The notes beneath the pieces were generated by a model. It ran no database searches. It was not told the origin of the DNA and saw only the letters and a program-made list of their open reading frames with translations. The translations under genes and the position numbers were made by a program. Of a DNA stretch of 64,000 nucleotides, positions 44,264-52,611 are shown one piece after another (the stretch's first letter is position 1; each line of letters begins with the position of its first letter). This stretch comes from Tropicibacter alexandrii. GTDB lineage: Bacteria; Pseudomonadota; Alphaproteobacteria; Rhodobacterales; Rhodobacteraceae. The stretch lies in assembly GCF_003667315.2 (NCBI RefSeq), contig NZ_RCTZ02000001.1, positions 186,001 through 250,000 on the forward strand, in the 5' to 3' direction.

Positions 44264-44485
44264 ATGGACCATGAACTCGATGCTTTGGGGCTGCTGTGCC
44301 CCCTGCCCGTTCTCAAGGCGCGCAAGCGTCTGGCGCCGCTGGCCAGCGGCGACCGGCTGCGCGTGGTGACCGATGATCCGGCCGCCGTGATCGACATGCC
44401 GCATTTCTGCAAGGAAGCCGGACATACGCTGGTCTCCAGCGAGGAAGACGGCGCGACCATAATCTGGGTGATCGAAAAGGCGTGA
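44264..44485 (+). CDS. TusA family sulfurtransferase
   Basis: TusA-type proteins pass sulfur from cysteine desulfurase to tRNA and other acceptors. The 73-residue product has the active-site CPxP motif GLLCPLPVLKARKRL with Cys at about residue 12. The C-terminal half, VVTDDPAAVIDMPHFCKEAGH and VIEKA, is the usual beta-alpha-beta-alpha-beta end. The ATG at 44264 (MDHELDALGLLCPLP) is chosen over an earlier in-frame start because the family begins there, with TGGGGATC upstream. It is divergent from ccdA and convergent with rne. Confidence 0.9.
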   Translation: MDHELDALGLLCPLPVLKARKRLAPLASGDRLRVVTDDPAAVIDMPHFCKEAGHTLVSSEEDGATIIWVIEKA

Positions 44486-44538
44486 CGCCGGGCCGGGCGA
44501 CGGTCCGGGACGTTTGGGTCGGTGTAGACCCCCATAGG

Positions 44539-44566
44539 AAAAAGGCCCCGCCATCGGCGGGGCCTT
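44539..44566 (-). terminator. terminator of rne
   Basis: An 11-bp stem (AAGGCCCCGCC with GGCGGGGCCTT) and a 3-base loop is followed on the minus strand by a T run. It separates the convergent TusA-family gene and rne and may act in both directions. Confidence 0.9.
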
Positions 44567-44588
44567 GTCGTTTCGTCAGGCTGCGGGC

Positions 44589-47500
44589 TTAGCGGCCCAA
44601 GGACCACCAGCCGCGTTTCTTCGGCTTGGAGTCCTCCTCGGCGGTCTCTTGCGGCGCGTCCGGTTCCGGCGCGGCCTCGGGCTGGGCTTCGGCTTCAGCC
44701 GCTGTGTCGTCCGCAGCCGCCTCCGGCTCCGCCTCGACCGTGCCCATCGCCTTGGCGATGATGTCGGACGCCTTCACGCGGGTGCGCTTGGGCTTCTCCT
44801 CCTGAACCTCCGCCTCGGGCGCAGGTTGATCTGCGTCCTCGGTCACCGGCGCGGGCTGAGCCTCTGCCTCGGTCACCGGCGCGGGCTGCGCTTCGGCCTC
44901 GGGGGCAGTCGCTTCGGCCGGAGCGGGCGCATCGGCCGTCTCATCGGACTTCTTCGCCGAGGACCGCGAGCGGCTGGAACGGGAGCGCGACGGCTTCTTC
45001 GGCTGCTCGTCCTTGGCCTCTTCGGTCTCGGGCGCAGTTTCTGCTGCGGCCTCCGCCTCGGCGGGCTCGTCGGATTTCGGCGCGTCGTCCTTGTCCGAAT
45101 CGTCGTCCTGGCGGTTTTCGTCATCCTTCGACTTCGAGCGCGAGCGCGAGCGCGACCGGCGGCGGCGCTTCTTCTTGGGCTTGTCGTCGTCGGACTCGAC
45201 CTCGGGCGTCTCCTGCACTTCGGCTTCGGTTTCTGCCTCGGCCTCTTCGGCTTCGGCTTCGGCGGCCGCCTCCTCGTCGAGTTTCTCCATCAACTTGCTG
45301 TCCACCGACACGACCGGCGCGGTCGCCTCGGGCACGGCGCGCGTCGCCGTCTTGAACTTCTCAAGCGAGAAGTCCGGCGCGATCAGATGCGTGTCGCCCT
45401 CGATGCGCACGGCCATGCCGTAGCGCGCCTCGATCATGGCGATATGTTCGCGCTTGGCATTCATCAGGTAGTTGGCGATGCCCACGGGCACCTTGACCAG
45501 CACCTCGCGCGAGCGGCGGCGCACGCCCTCTTCCTCGATCTGGCGCAGGATCTGCAGCGCCATATTGTCGTCCGAGCGGATCAGGCCCGTGCCGTGGCAG
45601 GCGGCACAAGGCTGGGTCGTCGCCTCGATCATGCCGGGGCGCAGACGCTGGCGCGACATTTCGAGCAGGCCAAAGCCCGAGATGCGGCCCACCTGGATAC
45701 GCGCGCGGTCGGTCTTCAGCTTGTCTTTCAGCTTCTTCTCGACGGCGGCGTTGTTCTTGCGCTCGTCCATATCGATGAAGTCGATGACGATCAGACCGGC
45801 CAAGTCGCGCAGGCGCAACTGGCGGGCCACCTCTTCGGCGGCCTCAAGGTTGGTCTTGAGCGCGGTTTCCTCGATCGAGCCTTCCTTGGTAGCGCGGCCA
45901 GAGTTCACATCGATGGCCACCAGCGCCTCGGTCACGCCGATCACGATATAGCCGCCGGATTTCAGCTGCACGGTGGGGTTGAACATCCCGCCCAGATAGC
46001 TTTCCACCTGATAGCGCGCAAAAAGCGGCATCTGTTCGGTGTAATGCTTCACGTTCTTGGCGTGGGACGGCATGATCATCTTCATGAAGTCCTTGGCGAT
46101 GCGATAGCCGCCCTCGCCCTCGACCAGAACCTCGTCGATGTCGCGGTTATAGAGGTCGCGGATCGAGCGTTTGATCAGGTCGCCCTCTTCATAGATCTTC
46201 GCCGGCGCGATGGATTTCAGCGTCAGCTCGCGGATCTGCTCCCACAGGCGCTGAAGGTATTCGTAGTCGCGCTTGATCTCGGTCTTGGTGCGTTTTGCGC
46301 CCGCGGTGCGGATGATCAGGCCCGCGCCCTTGGGCACGTCGATCTCGTTCGCGATCGCCTTCAGCTTGGACCGGTCCGCCGCATTGGTGATCTTGCGCGA
46401 GATGCCGCCGCCACGGGCGGTGTTCGGCATCAGCACGCAGTAACGGCCCGCCAGCGACAGGTAGGTGGTCAGCGCGGCGCCCTTGTTGCCGCGCTCTTCC
46501 TTGACGACCTGCACCAGCATGATCTGGCGGACCTTGATGACCTCTTGGATCTTGTAGCGGCGCGGGCGCGGCTTGCGGGCCGGGCGGATGTCCTCAGGCG
46601 CATCATCGTCTGCGACGTTCTCGATCTCGTCGGCGCGGTCGGCCTCCTCGGGCTGGGCCTCGTCCTCGACATCGTCCTTCGCAGGCTTCTTCGCGCGCGA
46701 GCGGCTGGAGCGTGTGCGCGGCTTCGGCTTGTCCTCGTTCGATTCGGGGGCGGCATCGCCATCACCCGCCGCCTCAGACGGGTCGGCGGTCACCACCGCA
46801 TCCTCGTCGCCGGTGGATTCGGCCATCGGGCGCGACGGCTTTTCATCCGCCTCGTCCGCGGTCTCTGCCTCGGCGTCCGGCGCATCCTGCGCTGCCTCGG
46901 CCGGAGCTTCTGCCTCGGCGGTTTCAGCCTCGGGCGCGGCTGCTTCATCGTCATCGGACAGCGCGACCTCGGCCTGCGCCACCTCTTCGATTTCCGCAAC
47001 GCTGTCCTGCGCGACGATCTCGGCCTGGCTCTCCGCCAGCTCAGAGGGGGCGGCGACGTTCAACTCGGGCTCGTCGGCCACCTCGACCGGCTCCGCAACG
47101 GGCGTTTCATGCACCGTTTCCATCGGCGACAGCCCCTCGCCGGGTTCGCCCGCCTCGGAATCATCGCCAAGGTCGATCGTCTCCATCCCCTTGATCTCGT
47201 CCGAGGATTTCGCCGCTGTCTCGTCCGTCTTGTCGTCCGACGTCTTCTTCGGCTTGGAGCGCGACCGCGAACGCGACGAACGAGAGGTCTTCTTGGGCTT
47301 CTCGTCCTCGTCCTCGGCAGCCGCCAAGGCGGCCTCTTCTTCCAGAAGGGCCTGACGATCCGCGACCGGGATCTGGTAGTAATCCGGATGGATTTCCGAG
47401 AAGGCAAGGAAGCCGTGCCGGTTGCCGCCGTAATCGACGAAGGCCGCCTGAAGCGACGGTTCGACCCGTGTTACCTTTGCTAGATAGATATTGCCAGCGA

Positions 47501-47612
47501 GCTGGCGCTTGTTTTCCGATTCAAAGTCGAATTCCTCGACCTTGTTTCCGTCCACCACAACCACACGGGTCTCTTCCGTGTGGGTGGCGTCGATGAGCAT
47601 TTTCTTTGCCAT
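44589..47612 (-). CDS. rne: ribonuclease E
   Basis: RNase E is the main endonuclease for mRNA decay and rRNA processing. The 1007-residue product begins MAKKMLIDATHTEETRVVVV. The S1 RNA-binding domain starts at residue 36 but is split by an acidic, Ser/Arg/Lys-patched insertion of about 255 residues (95-350), after which it resumes at YKIQEVIKVRQIMLVQVVKE. The catalytic Asp residues are D568 (VAIDVNSGRATKEG) and D611 (LIVIDFIDMDERKN). The zinc-link is CAAC at 669-672 (PCAACHGTG). The C-terminal 260 residues are an unstructured acidic/Ser-Arg scaffold ending KKRGWWSLGR. The start is at 47612. A 569-base gap upstream holds its leader. Confidence 0.96.
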   Translation of the reverse strand: MAKKMLIDATHTEETRVVVVDGNKVEEFDFESENKRQLAGNIYLAKVTRVEPSLQAAFVDYGGNRHGFLAFSEIHPDYYQIPVADRQALLEEEAALAAAEDEDEKPKKTSRSSRSRSRSKPKKTSDDKTDETAAKSSDEIKGMETIDLGDDSEAGEPGEGLSPMETVHETPVAEPVEVADEPELNVAAPSELAESQAEIVAQDSVAEIEEVAQAEVALSDDDEAAAPEAETAEAEAPAEAAQDAPDAEAETADEADEKPSRPMAESTGDEDAVVTADPSEAAGDGDAAPESNEDKPKPRTRSSRSRAKKPAKDDVEDEAQPEEADRADEIENVADDDAPEDIRPARKPRPRRYKIQEVIKVRQIMLVQVVKEERGNKGAALTTYLSLAGRYCVLMPNTARGGGISRKITNAADRSKLKAIANEIDVPKGAGLIIRTAGAKRTKTEIKRDYEYLQRLWEQIRELTLKSIAPAKIYEEGDLIKRSIRDLYNRDIDEVLVEGEGGYRIAKDFMKMIMPSHAKNVKHYTEQMPLFARYQVESYLGGMFNPTVQLKSGGYIVIGVTEALVAIDVNSGRATKEGSIEETALKTNLEAAEEVARQLRLRDLAGLIVIDFIDMDERKNNAAVEKKLKDKLKTDRARIQVGRISGFGLLEMSRQRLRPGMIEATTQPCAACHGTGLIRSDDNMALQILRQIEEEGVRRRSREVLVKVPVGIANYLMNAKREHIAMIEARYGMAVRIEGDTHLIAPDFSLEKFKTATRAVPEATAPVVSVDSKLMEKLDEEAAAEAEAEEAEAETEAEVQETPEVESDDDKPKKKRRRRSRSRSRSKSKDDENRQDDDSDKDDAPKSDEPAEAEAAAETAPETEEAKDEQPKKPSRSRSSRSRSSAKKSDETADAPAPAEATAPEAEAQPAPVTEAEAQPAPVTEDADQPAPEAEVQEEKPKRTRVKASDIIAKAMGTVEAEPEAAADDTAAEAEAQPEAAPEPDAPQETAEEDSKPKKRGWWSLGR

Positions 47613-48181
47613 TGTATCCGTTTGCACACGAAAGCGCCCCGCACCCCTGGCGGGGCCGAGGCGGATGTCGCGTGTCTTGTCAGGGCGAGGGACGGCGCGC
47701 AGGCCAAGGGGGCGCGGTTGCGTCCTGCCCTATGCCTCATCTGTGTCGCGCGCTTCATCGCGGTTCTTCTCCGACGCGTCGTACCGGGTCATATGCGGTT
47801 CGCATGAAACCCCCGGGAACGCGCCCATTCATGAAACCCGTCGCTTGGTTAGCGGTCCGGGTCGGTTCTTTGACCCCTTGGGGTCGGATCGGTCTGTCCG
47901 GGGGGCATGTGCTGCCAGCCCACGTCCAGCGAAACTCTCTGGGCCGCGCGGTTCCCCGCGCATACGGCCTAACCGCCAACATAAGGGCAGAAGGGCTGTC
48001 ATGACAATGCCCAAAGTTGTCACACGGCGTATCTTCTCGGCGTTTGGCGGGAATGGTTATCCACAGGCGGAACAGCCCTGTTCCGGGGTCGGCCTGACAA
48101 GCGGTCCCCTCCCCCAATGAAATGGGGGAGGGTCAGGGAGGGGGACAAAGGACCCTGCGGCGCGTCAGCGCCTCATTTGGA
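47613..48181 (-). promoter_or_regulatory. 569-base gene-free region upstream of rne (probable long 5' leader)
   Basis: No gene that I can support lies here; several open frames exist but lack ribosome binding sites or similarity. In other bacteria rne has a long structured 5' leader used for autoregulation, so that is the likely role. A 10-bp hairpin (CCCTCCCCCA/TGGGGGAGGG, 48107-48132) sits near the end of the upstream dehydrogenase gene, and GACCCC-TT-GGGGTC lies at 47871-47884. Confidence 0.5.
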
Positions 48182-49060
48182 TCACGCCTGATCGAGCTTG
48201 CGCAGCCGTGCGAACAGCGACGAGGTATCCCAGCGCCCGCCGCCCATCTTCTGCACATCCTTGTAGAACTGGTCGACCAGCGCCGTCACCGGCAGGCTCG
48301 CGCCAACCTCGTCCGCCGTCTGCAGACAGATGCCCAGATCCTTGCGCATCCAGTTGGTGGCAAAGCCGTGGTCGAACTTGCCATCCAGCATCGTCTCGTA
48401 GCGGTTGACCATCTGCCAGCTGCCCGCCGCCCCGCCGCCGATCACCTCGACCACCGCGCGCCCGTCCAACCCGGCCTTCTCGGCAAAGTGCAGACCTTCG
48501 CTCAGCGCCTGCACAAGCCCGGCGATGCAGATCTGGTTGACCATCTTGCACATCTGACCGGCCCCGGTGTCGCCCAAACGCTTGCACAGCTTGGCATAGG
48601 CGTCGATCACCGGCTCGGCCTTGCCATAGGCCTCTTCCGAGCCGCCGCACATCACCACAAGCTGGCCGTTCTCGGCCCCCGCCTGCCCGCCCGAGACCGG
48701 CGCATCGACAAAGGCCACGCCCGTCTCGCCCGCCACGTCGGCCAGCTCGCGCGTGACCTGCGCCGACACCGTCGTGTGATCGACAAAGATCGCGCCCGCG
48801 CCCATCCCGGCAAAGGCCCCGTCCTCGCCCAGACACACGCCGCGCAGGTCGTCGTCATTGCCGACACAGGACATCACGAAATCCGCCCCCTCGGCCGCCG
48901 CGCGCGGCGTTGCGGCCATGGCACCGCCGAACTCGGCGACCCATTTCTCCGCCTTGGCGGTGGTGCGGTTGTAGACCGTCACCTCATGCCCGGCCTTTGC
49001 AAGGTGGCCCGCCATCGGATAGCCCATCACACCCAGCCCGAGGAACGTCACTTTCGCCAT
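48182..49060 (-). CDS. NAD(P)-dependent beta-hydroxyacid dehydrogenase (3-hydroxyisobutyrate dehydrogenase family)
   Basis: This 292-residue enzyme has the N-terminal dinucleotide motif FLGLGVMGYPMAGHLAKAGH, the substrate signature FVDAPVSGGQAGAENGQL near residue 120 and the catalytic Lys in GAGQMCKMVNQI near 170. These define the 3-hydroxyisobutyrate dehydrogenase-related family, which oxidises beta-hydroxyacids or reduces succinic semialdehyde or tartronate semialdehyde. The substrate cannot be told from sequence alone. The start at 49060 is supported by GGGAG upstream. It is the first gene upstream of rne on the same strand but is separated by 569 bases. Confidence 0.92.
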   Translation of the reverse strand: MAKVTFLGLGVMGYPMAGHLAKAGHEVTVYNRTTAKAEKWVAEFGGAMAATPRAAAEGADFVMSCVGNDDDLRGVCLGEDGAFAGMGAGAIFVDHTTVSAQVTRELADVAGETGVAFVDAPVSGGQAGAENGQLVVMCGGSEEAYGKAEPVIDAYAKLCKRLGDTGAGQMCKMVNQICIAGLVQALSEGLHFAEKAGLDGRAVVEVIGGGAAGSWQMVNRYETMLDGKFDHGFATNWMRKDLGICLQTADEVGASLPVTALVDQFYKDVQKMGGGRWDTSSLFARLRKLDQA

Positions 49061-49159
49061 GTCTTTCTCCCGAATTCGTGCCCCGGCTCCACTTGGCATT
49101 CAGGGGCTGTCCGTTTAAATCGCTGTGAACCGAGGTACACCAGGACGAAGGGAAGGGAA

Positions 49160-51622
49160 ATGGCGCTCGTGTTCCGATGGCTCCTTCGCCTGACCAGCCT
49201 CGCCCTCGCGCTGGCGGTGATCGGCGTGGCGCTGGCCTATTACCTCGCCTCGCGCTCGCTGCCCGAGTATGACAAGGACCTGCCCGTCGCCGGGACCACC
49301 GCCGATATCGAGATCGTGCGCGACAATGCCGGCGTGCCGCATATCCTTGCCCTGTCCGACCGCGACGCGTTTTTCGGGTTGGGTTACGTACATGCGCAGG
49401 ACCGGCTGTGGCAGATGACCCTGCTGCGGCGCACCGCGCAGGGGCGCTTGTCCGAGCTCTTCGGCACCCGCACGGTGGAGACGGACACGCTGTTGCGGCG
49501 CCTCGACATCTACGAATTGGCCCGCCAGTCGGTGCCGCATCAGGATGCCCGCACGCTCGACGCGCTCGAAGCCTATGCCGCAGGCGTGAACGCAAGGATC
49601 GAAGAGATCAACGCCCGGTCCTTGGGCCGGGGCGCGCCGGAATTCTTCCTGTTCGACGCCGCAATCGCGCCTTGGCAGCCCGCCGATTCCATCGCCTTGG
49701 TCAAGCTCATGGCGCTGCAACTGACGGGCCATCTGACCGAAGAGGTGCTGCGCGCCCGGACCTCGCTGGCGCTGGATGACGAGGACCGCCTGTCCGACAT
49801 CCTGCCCGACATGCCCGGCGATGGCGTGGCCGCCCTGCCCGCCTATGCCAGCCTGTTCGATGCGCCGTTGCCCCGTTTCGCGCAGGCCGACCCGCATTTG
49901 GATTTCCTGCCTTGGGTGCAACCGCGCGGGTTGGCGGGGGCGTCCAATGCATGGGCCGCAGCGCCGGACCGCTCCGCCGCGCGCGGCACTTTGATGGCGA
50001 ACGATCCGCATCTGGGCTTCACCGCGCCCTCGACATGGTATCTGGCCCGGATGAACCTGCAAACCGGCCCGGTGATCGGCGGCTCGATCCCCGGCATTCC
50101 CGCGATCATGGTGGGCCGCTCAGATAAGCTGGGATGGGCGCTGACCTCGTCCTATATGGACGATCAGGACCTTTATATCGAGGAACTGAACGCCGACGAC
50201 CCCGAGCAGTATCGCACGCCGGACGGTTGGGCGCGCTTCACCACCAAGAAGTCCATCATCCAGATCAAGGATGCCGAACCGGTCACCTTGACCCTGCGCT
50301 GGACGGAAAACGGCCCCGTGCTGCCCGGCACCCTGTTCGATCTGAAAACCATCACCCCGCCGGGGCACGTGGCCTCGCTCGCATGGACGGCGCTCACGCC
50401 CGAGGACACCTCGATCAGTGCCGCGGTGGGCCTGATGATGGCCGACAGTGTCGAGACCGCGATCGAGTCCTCGCGCGCCTATGTCGCCCCCAGCCAGAAC
50501 CTGACCTTGGCCGATCGCGACACCGTCGCGCTGAAGACCGTGGGGCGGATGCCGCGCCGCGACCCGAACCACCAGTCGCGCGGGCGTCTGCCCAGCCCCG
50601 GCTGGATCGCCGCCAATCGCTGGCAGGGCGCGATGCCCTTTTCGGCCAATCCCGAATTCCTCGCCCCGCAAGGCGGCATCGTCGGCAACACCAACAACAA
50701 GCTCGTCGACCGCCCCTTCCCCAACCACATGTCCTATGACTGGGGTGACAGCCAGCGCGTGCAACGCTGGCAGACCCTGATGATGGGGCGCAAGGTCCAT
50801 ACCCGCGACAGCTTCATCGAGGCGCAGCTAGACACCGTGTCAACCGCCGCGCGGACCCTGCTGCCGCTGATCGGGCGCGATTTGTGGTACACGGGCGAGG
50901 CCGCCGCCGAGGGCACGCCGGAACGCCGCCGCCAGACCGCCCTGCGTCTGCTCGCCGACTGGAACGGCGAGATGAACGAGCACATGCCAGAGCCGCTGAT
51001 CTACGCCGCTTGGGTGCGCGCGCTGCAAGACAGGCTGATCCGCGACGACCTTGGCCCGCTGGCCGATGAATTCCCCCGCGTCGAGCCCCTGTTCATCGAG
51101 CGGGTCTATCGCAATGTGAACGGCGCCAGCACATGGTGCGACGTGATCCGTTCGGCCCGCGTCGAAAGCTGTTCCGACATCGCCCGCCTTGCGCTGGACG
51201 ATGCGCTGGTCTGGATCGACGAAAACCACGGCCACGCGCTGGAGGCGCTGCGCTGGGGCGATGCCCATGTCGCGGTGCACAAACACCCCGTTCTGGGCGA
51301 TGTGCCGCTGCTGAACCATTTCGTCAACATCCGCCAGAACACCTCCGGAGGGGACCAGACCCTGATGCGCGGGCGGGTGTCTGGCAAGGAGCCGACCCCC
51401 TTCCACAACGTCCATGGCGCGGGGTATCGCGGGGTCTATGACTTTGCCGATCCGGACAGTTCGGTCTTTGTCTCGGCCACCGGTCAATCGGGGCATTTCC
51501 TGTCGCGGCATTATGACGATCTGGGCCAGCTTTGGCGGCGCGGCGAATATATCCCTATGTCGCTGGACGTGGATCTGGCGCGCGCCGCCTCGGTCGGGAT
51601 AACCCGCCTGCTCAAGCCTTGA
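49160..51622 (+). CDS. penicillin acylase-family N-terminal-nucleophile hydrolase
   Basis: This 820-residue protein is an Ntn hydrolase of the penicillin/acyl-homoserine lactone acylase family. An N-terminal hydrophobic segment at residues 5-29 probably targets it to the envelope. The alpha chain contains DNAGVPHILALSDRDAFFGLGYVHAQDRLWQM (blocks DNAGVPHI and GYVHAQDRLWQM). The autocleavage site and nucleophile are in LAGASNAWAAAP, with Ser262. The beta chain has NDPHLGFTAPSTWYL and the long YMDDQDLYIEELN. The start is at 49160, after GAAGGGAAGGGAA. Substrates may be N-acylated amino acids, lactone signals or beta-lactams. The next gene overlaps its stop by 4 bases. Confidence 0.9.
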   Translation: MALVFRWLLRLTSLALALAVIGVALAYYLASRSLPEYDKDLPVAGTTADIEIVRDNAGVPHILALSDRDAFFGLGYVHAQDRLWQMTLLRRTAQGRLSELFGTRTVETDTLLRRLDIYELARQSVPHQDARTLDALEAYAAGVNARIEEINARSLGRGAPEFFLFDAAIAPWQPADSIALVKLMALQLTGHLTEEVLRARTSLALDDEDRLSDILPDMPGDGVAALPAYASLFDAPLPRFAQADPHLDFLPWVQPRGLAGASNAWAAAPDRSAARGTLMANDPHLGFTAPSTWYLARMNLQTGPVIGGSIPGIPAIMVGRSDKLGWALTSSYMDDQDLYIEELNADDPEQYRTPDGWARFTTKKSIIQIKDAEPVTLTLRWTENGPVLPGTLFDLKTITPPGHVASLAWTALTPEDTSISAAVGLMMADSVETAIESSRAYVAPSQNLTLADRDTVALKTVGRMPRRDPNHQSRGRLPSPGWIAANRWQGAMPFSANPEFLAPQGGIVGNTNNKLVDRPFPNHMSYDWGDSQRVQRWQTLMMGRKVHTRDSFIEAQLDTVSTAARTLLPLIGRDLWYTGEAAAEGTPERRRQTALRLLADWNGEMNEHMPEPLIYAAWVRALQDRLIRDDLGPLADEFPRVEPLFIERVYRNVNGASTWCDVIRSARVESCSDIARLALDDALVWIDENHGHALEALRWGDAHVAVHKHPVLGDVPLLNHFVNIRQNTSGGDQTLMRGRVSGKEPTPFHNVHGAGYRGVYDFADPDSSVFVSATGQSGHFLSRHYDDLGQLWRRGEYIPMSLDVDLARAASVGITRLLKP

Positions 51623-52518
51623 CCCCGTGGGAGGCACAGGACCGGGCGGCGCGGGCGCTGGCTCGGCATTGGGACGCGGTCGTTCCCGTGCCCGTGACCG
51701 CCGAAGGCAATCGGCAGGCCCATCTGTTCACCGGCTACGGCCCCAAGGGGCGCATCATGGTCAAGCTCTGGGCGCCCGAGGTGGCCGAGCGTGCCGTCCG
51801 GCAGGTCACGCGCCAGATGGCCTTGGCCGAGGCCATGGACAGCGGTCCGTTCCGCGTGCCGGGGCTGATCTTCTTCGATCCTGACACGCTGGCATTGGGG
51901 ATGCAGGCGGTGGCGGGCGACGATCTGCGCAGCGCTTGGGGGCACGACAATGATCCCGAACTGGGGCTGGCCGCCGGGCGCTGGCTGCGGGCCTTTCATG
52001 ATCTGACCCGACGCCCGGTGGGATTTCGACCTGCTGGGCAAGTGAATTGGCTTGCGCGCTTGATCGAGGCCAGTGCCGAAGGCAGCCGTGTCATCCAGGA
52101 TGCGGAGAGCTTTGCCCATGTGGCCCGCAGCGTGCAGGCGATGGCCGATCCCCTGCGCAAAAGGCCCGCCTTTCGCGCCGTCACCCATCGCGACATGACC
52201 CTGTCGAACCTGCTGCTGGATGCGGACGGGACGCTTTGGGGGATCGATTTCGAAAACGACCGCGAGGATGAACCGTTGCGCGATGTGTTCACGCTGGCGC
52301 TGGATTTCCTGAGTGAAGGCAGCAACGGCGACGCGGCGGTGGCGGAGCTGCGGCGCGGCTATGCGGATACGGACACGGACCCGCAGGTCCGGCTGTTCCT
52401 GCAACGGTGCTTTTGCCTGTGGGTCTGGGCGAACACGCCGCTGACACCCTCGGACCGGCAATTCCATCGCCTGGAAGTGGCGGAACGGTTGCTGCACGCC
52501 CGGAAGCCCCTGATCTGA
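51619..52518 (+). CDS. phosphotransferase of the aminoglycoside/choline kinase fold
   Basis: This 299-residue kinase-fold enzyme shows the catalytic loop VTHRDMTLSNLLLD near residue 192 and the metal-binding DFE in WGIDFENDREDEP. These are the two core motifs of APH-type small-molecule kinases, with HRD in place of the usual HGD. The substrate is unknown. No ATG fits; a TTG at 51619 overlaps the acylase stop (TTGA), which is the chosen start, giving coupled translation. Pairing an acylase with a small-molecule kinase suggests salvage or turnover of an amide-linked compound, which is inference. Confidence 0.82.
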   Translation: MTPWEAQDRAARALARHWDAVVPVPVTAEGNRQAHLFTGYGPKGRIMVKLWAPEVAERAVRQVTRQMALAEAMDSGPFRVPGLIFFDPDTLALGMQAVAGDDLRSAWGHDNDPELGLAAGRWLRAFHDLTRRPVGFRPAGQVNWLARLIEASAEGSRVIQDAESFAHVARSVQAMADPLRKRPAFRAVTHRDMTLSNLLLDADGTLWGIDFENDREDEPLRDVFTLALDFLSEGSNGDAAVAELRRGYADTDTDPQVRLFLQRCFCLWVWANTPLTPSDRQFHRLEVAERLLHARKPLI

Positions 52519-52546
52519 GGCCGGCGGGGGTGGGGGCGCCGGGGTT

Positions 52547-52601
52547 GGGGGCGCTGCCCCCGGCCTTCGGCCTCCCCCGAGGTATTTTGAGACCAAAGAA
52601 G
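52547..52601 (+). repeat. dispersed intergenic element, copy 7 of 7
   Basis: GGGGGCGCTGCCCCC hairpin, GGCCTTCGGCC hairpin, TCCCCCGAGGTATTTTGA and a core ending GACCAAAGAAG at 52601. It lies between the phosphotransferase gene and the convergent hflX and is the clearest copy. Confidence 0.9.
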
Positions 52602-52611
52602 CTGGACGCGG

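Noticed and set aside
44565-47483. A 972-codon open frame on the plus strand opposite rne
   Set aside because: It mirrors the repetitive acidic codons of rne, giving Leu/Arg/Gly-rich sequence without domains. High GC content keeps antisense frames open. The minus-strand rne has clear motifs.
48107-48132. CCCTCCCCCA/TGGGGGAGGG hairpin as a fourth repeat family
   Set aside because: Only one copy is visible in the window, so there is no evidence here for a family; it may be a simple 3'-end hairpin of the dehydrogenase transcript.
48122-49159. In-frame extension upstream of the acylase, which would add 346 residues
   Set aside because: It runs antisense to the dehydrogenase gene and has no domain. 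The ATG at 49160 has a strong ribosome binding site and begins the membrane anchor.
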